Shown here one piece after another: positions 15,453-19,949 of a stretch of 19,949 nt of DNA. The notes under the pieces were generated by a model. The model was not told where the DNA came from and ran no database searches. It worked only from the letters and a program-made list of their open reading frames with translations. Position 1 is the stretch's first letter, and the number at the start of each line of letters is the position of its first letter. The position numbers were made by a program, and so were the translations under genes. The stretch comes from Ruminococcaceae bacterium UBA7217 (GTDB lineage: Bacteria > Bacillota > Clostridia > Oscillospirales > Acutalibacteraceae): assembly GCA_002490425.1 (NCBI GenBank), contig DKTZ01000012.1, positions 14,077-34,025 on the forward strand, written 5' to 3'.

Positions 15453-15481
15453 CAAAAAACGGGCAGAAAAATCCTGCCCGT
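15453..15481 (-). terminator. Intrinsic terminator of the lipoprotein phosphatase gene
   Basis: ACGGGCAG and CTGCCCGT form a perfect 8-bp GC-rich stem around a seven-base loop (15459-15481), followed on the minus strand by a run of six T (including the last stem base). It lies 45 bases after the phosphatase stop and just upstream of the next promoter, separating the two transcription units. Confidence 0.93.
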
Positions 15482-15525
15482 AAAAAGTGTATGTTAAATT
15501 ATCGCAATTTTGTTATATGTTTTTT

Positions 15526-16635
15526 CTAATCACCCAAAATTGATATAACGGAATCAATCTGTTCTTTGGGAATACCGATATTCACAAGACAGTTGTATGT
15601 CTTTTCGCTGAGCGAATCACCTGCGGATGCCTGTATAGCATCATAATATCCGCACTTTTTAAGTCCGCTTATTGATCTTGAGTTGCCTATATTTCCAAAA
15701 TTGGAATAAAGATAATCTCTGAACAAATCGTCCTCCTGAACGCCGAGCAAAGCATTGACAAGAAACGCTATCATACCTGTTCTGTCAGTGCCGATATTAC
15801 AGTGAAAAATTATAGGATAATTATTCTTATCACTTAAAATTGAAAATACATTTTTAATTTGTTCTTTATTATTTTCAAACATATTGCCGTCCCAATCCAT
15901 CGGGCAATTAAAATAATTAACCGTGTCGCCGAGAGGACTTGATGTAATAGAGCCGATTTCGTTGCCTTCGGTTTTACGTAAATCAATTTCAGATTTAATT
16001 CCGAGAGTTTCAAGCATTGTTTTTTTGCCTGCATCTGTAATTTCAATATTTACGGAATCACTGCTGCTTTCATTCAGCCTGCCGCACCTGTAAATAAGAC
16101 CCTGTTTAGTTCTTGAACCGTCTTCGGTTTTCCAGCCGCCTAAATCACGGACATTTGTAACACCGTCAACATAAATATTTCTCGGTGCCGAATCACAAGT
16201 GGTAAATTCAAACACAGAGCTTGTTTGGTCCCCTACGCTTACAGTCCAATAATATGTAGTATCGATTTTCAAATTATAAAGAGAATACGAATTATCAGAT
16301 GTTGTGTATGACACGCTGTCGGTCATATCCTTTGATTGACTGATGTTCAAAACATAGTTATCAACAGCTTGACCTCCGTTATAAACCCACTCGAATTTGA
16401 CAGGTTCGGGAATGCTCAATTCCTTGGAGCCGCGCGCATAAACAAGGATTAAAGAATTGGATTTATCCAAAAAAGATTCTTGTTTTTTACTGTGAATGTC
16501 TACATTGACAGTCGGAGAAAGAACCTGAACAACGCTGCCACTGTAAACAGGTTCTGCGCTTTTTGAAATACCGCACGAGGTCAATGTGCAGCCAATAAGC
16601 AAAACAGATAATACTAAACTGATTATTTTTTTCAT
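15526..16635 (-). CDS. Secreted lipoprotein with fibronectin-III-like and tyrosine-phosphatase domains
   Basis: The 369-residue product starts with a lipoprotein signal peptide: MKK, a hydrophobic core and the lipobox LTSC with Cys21. Residues about 76-146 resemble a fibronectin type III module (FEWVYNGG, YSLYNLKIDTTYYWTVSVGD, VFEFTT). The C-terminal half is a Y_phosphatase3-type tyrosine/dual-specificity phosphatase: NVRDLGGW (161-168), YRCGRL, and the P-loop HCNIGTDRTGM with Cys279 and Arg285 (C-x5-R). Such enzymes include secreted phosphatases that act on phosphotyrosine or phosphoinositides. The ATG at 16635 is fixed by AAGGAGA (16642-16648) and the signal peptide; the frame is open 40 codons upstream without any domain. 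It is monocistronic, with its own terminator and a long AT-rich upstream region. Substrate unknown; location outside the membrane is well supported. Confidence 0.9.
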   Translation of the reverse strand: MKKIISLVLSVLLIGCTLTSCGISKSAEPVYSGSVVQVLSPTVNVDIHSKKQESFLDKSNSLILVYARGSKELSIPEPVKFEWVYNGGQAVDNYVLNISQSKDMTDSVSYTTSDNSYSLYNLKIDTTYYWTVSVGDQTSSVFEFTTCDSAPRNIYVDGVTNVRDLGGWKTEDGSRTKQGLIYRCGRLNESSSDSVNIEITDAGKKTMLETLGIKSEIDLRKTEGNEIGSITSSPLGDTVNYFNCPMDWDGNMFENNKEQIKNVFSILSDKNNYPIIFHCNIGTDRTGMIAFLVNALLGVQEDDLFRDYLYSNFGNIGNSRSISGLKKCGYYDAIQASAGDSLSEKTYNCLVNIGIPKEQIDSVISILGD

Positions 16636-17055
16636 AAAAATTCTCCTTATATGATAATTTGGAATCCCAAGCATTTCTTTGATTATATCTGTAGTGACAA
16701 CCAAATGTCTGCTGTCTAAAATAAAATCCGTTAAAATACTGCTATTGCAAAACATTGCATCAAATTATGACTTATATCAAAAAACTTTTACTGCTCTACA
16801 GATTATTATACTATATAAATATAAGTAAAAACAATGATATATCTATAAAATCGAAATAATAATTTTCATATAAATTGCTGTTTAGCAGTACTGCATTTCG
16901 TTATTTTTTATATACTTTTATTACAAATTCTGTAAAATGTGACTAAAAGTGCAGGATTATGAGTGTTTTTTCATCTGATTTTGCGTATATCTAAATTTGC
17001 AAAAGTAATTAAATTGTGATAAACTTATAAAAAAATTGAATGGAAGTGATTTTTA
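16636..17055. other. 420-base AT-rich divergent control region
   Basis: No gene is visible here. The region separates the minus-strand phosphatase from the plus-strand SCP-2 gene. For the minus strand there are two TATAAT hexamers, at 16682-16687 (leader about 40 bases, weak -35) and 16805-16810 (leader about 160 bases, TTGTTT 18 bases upstream). It also holds a direct repeat ATTGCA at 16744-16749 and 16754-16759 (10-base period), a perfect palindrome GCAGTACTGC at 16885-16894, and TACTGC three times (16738, 16789, 16889). These could be operators, but none matches a site I can name. Confidence 0.6.
16997..17025 (+). promoter_or_regulatory. Candidate promoter of the SCP-2 gene (extended -10)
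   Basis: TTGCAA (16997-17002) and TAAACT (17020-17025) are 17 bases apart, and TG one base before the -10 (17017-17018) makes an extended -10 element. Each hexamer matches four of six consensus bases. The resulting leader would be about 24 bases, ending in GGAAGTGAT before ATG 17056. Confidence 0.5.
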
Positions 17056-17379
17056 ATGACATACGAACAGGTTGTTTCTAAAGTAAAGGATAAATTTGCA
17101 GACGCTGACGCATCAAATATTGACGGTGTTGTTGCTTTGCAGATTAACCTTGAGGGCAAAAATGCAAACGGTATTTTCTATATCGAGGTTAAGGACCATA
17201 AGGTGAATGTTGAGCCTTATGACTACCACGACAGAAGCGCTCTTGTTACCGTTAACCCTACCAACCTTTTAAAGCTTCTTGACGGTAAGCTTGACCCTGT
17301 TGAGGCTTACACAAAGGGCAAGGTTCAAATTGACGGCGACGCAGGCGCAGTACTTGCCGTTATCAATTTGGCAAAATAA
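17056..17379 (+). CDS. SCP-2 sterol-carrier-like domain protein
   Basis: This 107-residue protein is a stand-alone SCP-2 fold. Typical features are a short N-terminal helix (YEQVVSKVKDKFADAD), the beta strands GVVALQINLEG and GIFYIEVKDHKVNVEP, the ALVTVNPTNLLKLLDGKLDPVEAYTKGKVQIDGD block with its KG-K-ID-GD end, and a final helix (AVLAVINLAK). SCP-2 domains bind lipids or other hydrophobic ligands in a tunnel; in anaerobic bacteria that do not make sterols the ligand is unknown, perhaps fatty acyl chains. It has no signal peptide, so it should be cytoplasmic. It is the only plus-strand gene in the window, with its own promoter-like sequence and terminator, and is preceded by GGAAGTG. The length is normal for single-domain members. 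Confidence 0.87.
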   Translation: MTYEQVVSKVKDKFADADASNIDGVVALQINLEGKNANGIFYIEVKDHKVNVEPYDYHDRSALVTVNPTNLLKLLDGKLDPVEAYTKGKVQIDGDAGAVLAVINLAK

Positions 17380-17385
17380 TTTTCC

Positions 17386-17422
17386 AAAAAATAAAGCGGA
17401 CTTTATGTCCGCTTTATTTTTT
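17386..17422. terminator. Perfect bidirectional hairpin terminator between scp2 and upp
   Basis: A 16-base arm (17386-17401) starting with six A and ending GCGGAC is exactly complementary to 17407-17422, which ends in six T; the loop is TTTAT. On the plus strand it ends the SCP-2 transcript seven bases after the stop codon, and its symmetry gives a T-run on the minus strand too, so it can also block read-through from upp. Confidence 0.95.
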
Positions 17423-17434
17423 GTTACTATTTAT

Positions 17435-17523
17435 ATCCGGCGGTGGCAAGGTTCTCGCCTGACGGCTCGGTCGTTGCTTTTAAATCTTCGATTTAAAGGT
17501 GTCCACCGGATGCCCGCAACCTT
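17435..17523. repeat. GC-rich fold-back element of unknown nature
   Basis: This 89-base segment sits between two terminators and is much richer in G+C than the flanking spacer. It contains: a perfect hairpin TTTAAATC-TTC-GATTTAAA (17479-17497); an imperfect outer pairing of ATCCGGCGGTGG (17435-17446) with CCACCGGAT (17503-17511), with a three-base bulge; a hairpin GGCAAG-GTT-CTCGCC (17446-17460) that becomes fully paired, with one G-U, only on the minus strand; and AAGGTT (17448-17453) with AACCTT (17518-17523), which would cross the outer stem. It has no credible coding frame. It could be a small interspersed repeat (REP- or MITE-like) or a structured RNA. I do not recognise a named family. 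Confidence 0.5.
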
Positions 17524-17546
17524 TCCCTACCATATACAGAATACCG

Positions 17547-17587
17547 AAAAAACGGAGCTTACATAACAATGTGCAGCTCCGTTTTTT
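17547..17587 (-). terminator. Intrinsic terminator of upp
   Basis: AAAAAACGGAGCT (17547-17559) and its exact complement AGCTCCGTTTTTT (17575-17587) form a 13-bp stem; the 15-base loop carries a further ACAT/ATGT pairing. On the minus strand the stem ends in six T, 14 bases or more after the upp stop. The arms are symmetrical, so it may also work on the plus strand. Confidence 0.93.
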
Positions 17588-17600
17588 ATATTTTTATAAC

Positions 17601-18230
17601 TTATTTTGTGCCGAAAATTCTGTCGCCTGCGTCGCCGAGACCCGGAACAATATAGCCAACCTCATTGAGCTTTTCGTCAAGAGCGGATACAAAAATGTCA
17701 ACATCGGGGTGAGCGGTTTTGAGTGCCTCAATTCCCTCTGGAGCGGCGATAATGCCCATAAATTTAATTGACTTCGGCTTAAATTCCTTTACCTTGTCAA
17801 TTGCGTCAATGGCTGAACCGCCCGTAGCAAGCATTGGGTCGATAACAAAAACTTCTCTTTCGGAAATATCTGCGGGAAGCTTGCAGTAATATGTTACGGG
17901 TTTTAAGGTTTCGTGGTCACGGTAAAGTCCGATGTGCCCTACCTTTGCCGAGGGTACAAGCTCAAGAACGCCCTCAAGCATACCTGTACCTGCACGAAGT
18001 ATCGGCACAAATGCGAGCTTTTTGCCTGAAATTACCTTTGCATTGCACATTCCCATAGGTGTTTCTACGATTTTATCCTCAAGAGGTAAATCCCTTGTCG
18101 CCTCATAGCAAAGAAGCATTGTGATTTCCTGAATTAAGGCGCGGAATTCTTTTGTGCCTGTTTTAACATCACGAAGAATTGAGAGCTTGTGCTGAATGAG
18201 CGGATGATCCGCAATAAATATTTTTGCCAT
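17601..18230 (-). CDS. upp: Uracil phosphoribosyltransferase
   Basis: Upp makes UMP from uracil and PRPP in the pyrimidine salvage pathway. The 209-residue length is exactly typical. The PRPP-binding loop is DPMLATGGSA (131-140), preceded by the hydrophobic strand EVFVI. FVPILRAGTGM (74-84) and GLYRDHETLKP (101-111) are further family blocks, and the C-terminal YIVPGLGDAGDRIFGTK forms the uracil pocket. The ATG at 18230 follows GAGAGGA. It is the last gene of its unit, ended by the strong terminator at 17547-17587. The upstream neighbour is rpiB, whose product leads to the PRPP used here; rpiB and upp are also close together in Bacillus. Confidence 0.98.
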   Translation of the reverse strand: MAKIFIADHPLIQHKLSILRDVKTGTKEFRALIQEITMLLCYEATRDLPLEDKIVETPMGMCNAKVISGKKLAFVPILRAGTGMLEGVLELVPSAKVGHIGLYRDHETLKPVTYYCKLPADISEREVFVIDPMLATGGSAIDAIDKVKEFKPKSIKFMGIIAAPEGIEALKTAHPDVDIFVSALDEKLNEVGYIVPGLGDAGDRIFGTK

Positions 18231-18278
18231 TTTTATATTCCTCTCTTTTAATAAAAATTTATATATTTACCTTTGTAA

Positions 18279-18716
18279 CTACATATTTTCGATTTCGGCT
18301 ATTTGGTCAATTCTGCGCTGATGGCGTCCGCCCTCAAACTCAGTGTCAAGGAAAACGTCAACAAGCTCGAGAGCAAGACCAATGCCTATAACTCTGCCGC
18401 CGAGGCAAAGGGCGTTTGCATCATTGTGAAGCCGTGTGTACTTTGAGCCGAAATAATTTGAACAGCAAGCCGCACGGATTCCCTTAACCTTATTTGCCGC
18501 CATTGAAATGCCGATTCCCGTGCCGCAACAAAGAATTGCCCTTTCACATTCACCTGAAACCACCTTATCACAGGTTTTCTTGGCTATGGGAGCATAATCT
18601 ACTGACTCTTCGGAATAAGTTCCGCAGTCAATATACTCGATTTTTCTTTCATCAAGATGTTTCTTTATTGCTTCCTTTAATTCAAATCCGCCGTGATCTG
18701 CACCTAATGCTATCAT
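18279..18716 (-). CDS. rpiB: Ribose-5-phosphate isomerase B
   Basis: RpiB interconverts ribulose 5-phosphate and ribose 5-phosphate. The 145-residue protein belongs to the RpiB/LacAB family: ALGADHGGFELKE (3-15) with Asp7 and His8, the catalytic cysteine region CCGTGIGISMAANK with Cys64, and RLHNDANALCLGGRVIG (95-111) with His97 and Asn98. The LacA/LacB galactose-6-phosphate isomerases are close relatives, but they come as a pair with other lac genes, which are absent. AAGGAG lies eight bases before the ATG. A TATAAT is present in the 32-base gap to tsaB, without a good -35. Its product links the pentose phosphate route (transketolase in this window) with nucleotide synthesis (upp next door). 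Confidence 0.96.
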   Translation of the reverse strand: MIALGADHGGFELKEAIKKHLDERKIEYIDCGTYSEESVDYAPIAKKTCDKVVSGECERAILCCGTGIGISMAANKVKGIRAACCSNYFGSKYTRLHNDANALCLGGRVIGIGLALELVDVFLDTEFEGGRHQRRIDQIAEIENM

Positions 18717-18748
18717 TTGCTTATCTCCTTTTGTATTATAAAAATTTA

Positions 18749-19438
18749 TTATGCTTTCTTTGCTTTTAACTCTCTTTCCGCCTGCGGAAGCCGCAGATAA
18801 AACGGGAGCAAATTTTCTGATTTAACCGTTATTTCGCCGTTCTTTAATTTTTCATCTGCCAAAAAGCCGATATTTGAGGCGTGAACAAGCCTGATTTCTT
18901 CATCTGCAACGGAAATATTCGGAATTTCATCCTTTAGTTTTTCATAGCACAGCACTGCGCCGTCGCCGATTAAAACAATATCTCTTTTTTCGGTTTTAAG
19001 CTCTTCCGAAAGCTCGGAAATCAGTATTGCTCTGTCATCGGTTTTGCGTTGTCCCTTGTAAAACGAAGCGGTATATACCTGATTACAGCGCGCGTCCATA
19101 ACGGAAACGGCAAGAACGTTTTGCGAGCACAAGGGCTTTGCAAGAGCTTCAAGCGTTGAAACGGAAAAGCACGGAATATTTGCCGCATCGCAAATCCCCT
19201 TTGCAGACGCAATGCCTATCCGCACGCCCGTAAACGAGCCCGGGCCGTTCGTTATTGCAAGAAAATCAATACTCGAAACCGCCGTTCCGCTGTCCTTTAA
19301 TACCTTTTCAATAATAGGCATAAGAGTTACACTGTGAGTGTAGCCGTTATTTACAAATTCTTCCGCAAGAATTTTTCCGTCCTCGGTAACAGCCGCCGAC
19401 GCACTGACAGACGATGAGTCAATTGAAAGTATTCTCAT
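18749..19438 (-). CDS. tsaB: tRNA threonylcarbamoyladenosine biosynthesis protein TsaB
   Basis: TsaB is an inactive homologue of the TsaD (Kae1) ATPase fold and the partner that, with TsaD and TsaE, transfers threonylcarbamoyl to A37 of tRNAs decoding ANN codons. The 229-residue protein starts MRILSIDSSSVSASAAV, the ASKHA phosphate-1-like strand, and has NGYTHSVTLMP (31-41) and NGPGSFTGVRIGIASAKG (64-81), which are typical of TsaB. The second half is variable, as usual. The ATG overlaps the tsaE stop by four bases (ATGA). No tsaD or rimI follows within the window; rpiB does instead. Confidence 0.96.
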   Translation of the reverse strand: MRILSIDSSSVSASAAVTEDGKILAEEFVNNGYTHSVTLMPIIEKVLKDSGTAVSSIDFLAITNGPGSFTGVRIGIASAKGICDAANIPCFSVSTLEALAKPLCSQNVLAVSVMDARCNQVYTASFYKGQRKTDDRAILISELSEELKTEKRDIVLIGDGAVLCYEKLKDEIPNISVADEEIRLVHASNIGFLADEKLKNGEITVKSENLLPFYLRLPQAERELKAKKA

Positions 19439-19863
19439 ATTTCTTCGCCCCCGTCTATCGTAATAATGCGTTCCGTATCGGCACTGCCACGCTCAAATAC
19501 CACACGAATTGTATTTTCGGGCAGAGCATTTTCAATGTTTTCGCTCCACTCCACGGCTAATACTCCGCCGCTTTCATAATAATCGAAAAATCCGCTTGAA
19601 TAAAGGTCGTCCCAGCTTTCCACTCGATACATATCAAAATGGTACAAGTGAGGATTTCCGCCGTAATCGTTCACAATTGCAAATGTGGGGCTTGAAACGC
19701 TCCGTTCTGCACCCAGTCCTTTGGCAATGCCACGTGTAAAAGCGGTTTTGCCCATACCGAGTCCGCCGAAGAACGCAACAACAGTTCCGCCTTTTAATGT
19801 TTTTGCAAATCTTTCGCCTAAAAGAATGGTTTCATTTTCGTTTTTTGTAACAAATGTCTGCAT
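19435..19863 (-). CDS. tsaE: tRNA threonylcarbamoyladenosine biosynthesis ATPase TsaE
   Basis: TsaE is the P-loop ATPase that drives the TsaB-TsaD cycle in t6A formation. In this 142-residue protein the Walker A motif is GGLGMGKT (33-40, Lys39); many relatives have GDLGAGKT. SSPTFAIVNDYG (about 57-68), HFDMYRVESWDDLYSSGFFDYY and AVEWSENIENALPENTIRV are all family blocks, the last with the Walker-B-like WSE. The start at 19863 has only a weak GGTG-type ribosome site. It overlaps tsaB by four bases, so the two proteins are made together. A candidate promoter lies just upstream, making tsaE the first gene of a tsaE-tsaB-rpiB-upp unit. Confidence 0.96.
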   Translation of the reverse strand: MQTFVTKNENETILLGERFAKTLKGGTVVAFFGGLGMGKTAFTRGIAKGLGAERSVSSPTFAIVNDYGGNPHLYHFDMYRVESWDDLYSSGFFDYYESGGVLAVEWSENIENALPENTIRVVFERGSADTERIITIDGGEEI

Positions 19864-19895
19864 TAAAATTACACCAAATTATTATTGTTATTTAG

Positions 19896-19924
19896 ATTTT
19901 AACACAAAAGAAATCATTAGTAAA
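19896..19924 (-). promoter_or_regulatory. Candidate promoter of tsaE-tsaB-rpiB-upp
   Basis: On the minus strand TTTACT (19919-19924, four of six) and TAAAAT (19896-19901, five of six) are 17 bases apart. Transcription would start near 19889, leaving a leader of about 26 bases. Nothing else is visible between tsaE and the window end. Confidence 0.55.
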
Positions 19925-19949
19925 CAAAAAATATACAAAAATCGTTAAT

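Noticed and set aside
16636..16755. Forty-codon N-terminal extension of the lipoprotein phosphatase
   Set aside because: It would place the lipoprotein signal peptide in the interior, and AAGGAGA directly precedes the ATG at 16635.
17279..17566. Plus-strand open frame running from within the SCP-2 gene through the terminator and the GC-rich element
   Set aside because: It overlaps the SCP-2 coding region out of frame and crosses a perfect transcription terminator, and the peptide resembles nothing.
1..19949. CRISPR arrays, tRNA genes, transposases, toxin-antitoxin pairs or phage genes
   Set aside because: I looked for regular spaced repeats, cloverleaf-like segments and relevant protein motifs and saw none.

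Overview
The window reads as ordinary chromosome from a low-to-moderate GC, Gram-positive member of the class Clostridia, probably of the Oscillospirales/Ruminococcaceae type. This placement is inferred from gene content: DivIVA, SepF, a split two-subunit transketolase, a YlbF/YmcA-family protein, strong AGGAGG-type ribosome binding sites and MutS/MutL next to MiaA/MiaB. Almost every gene lies on the minus strand, packed end to end. I found no tRNA, rRNA, transposase, phage gene or CRISPR array.

Region 1 (about 15.42 kb down to 1, minus strand) looks like one long co-directional array of 15 genes. It starts at a near-consensus promoter (15394-15422) and has no convincing terminator inside it. 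In transcription order it holds: a monoacylglycerol-lipase-like alpha/beta hydrolase; miaB; a YlbF/YmcA-family gene with a Cys-rich tail; mutS; mutL; miaA; a membrane-anchored HlyD-like protein; yggS (ylmE); sepF; divIVA; lspA; an RluD-type pseudouridine synthase; a Cof-type HAD phosphatase; and the two halves of a split transketolase, the second cut by the window edge. Several junctions overlap by 1 to 23 bases or place the ribosome binding site inside the last codons of the preceding gene, so translational coupling is likely. Three conserved neighbourhoods are joined here: tRNA modification with mismatch repair (as in the Bacillus miaB-ymcA-mutS-mutL-miaA region), the cell-division ylm/divIVA/lspA/rluD cluster (here without ylmG, ylmH and ileS), and sugar-phosphate metabolism.

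Region 2 (15.45-17.6 kb) is a looser accessory stretch. A secreted lipoprotein with a fibronectin-III-like domain and a tyrosine-phosphatase domain (minus strand, with its own terminator) is divergent from a small SCP-2 sterol-carrier-like gene, the only plus-strand gene. They are separated by a 420-base AT-rich control region with promoter-like sequences, a spaced direct repeat and a palindrome. Behind the SCP-2 gene is a perfect 16-bp bidirectional hairpin terminator, then a GC-rich element of about 90 bases with complex fold-back symmetry, then the terminator of upp. That GC-rich element is the least explained sequence in the window.

Region 3 (17.6-19.95 kb, minus strand) is tsaE-tsaB-rpiB-upp. 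TsaE and TsaB are two of the proteins needed to make the t6A tRNA modification. RpiB makes ribose 5-phosphate, the precursor of the PRPP that Upp uses to salvage uracil. A promoter-like sequence precedes tsaE and a strong terminator follows upp.

I did not find a clear undescribed multi-gene system. The items most worth follow-up are the GC-rich fold-back element at 17435-17523, the HlyD-like protein embedded in the division/tRNA-modification operon, the Cys-rich tail on the YlbF/YmcA protein and the modified DivIVA.
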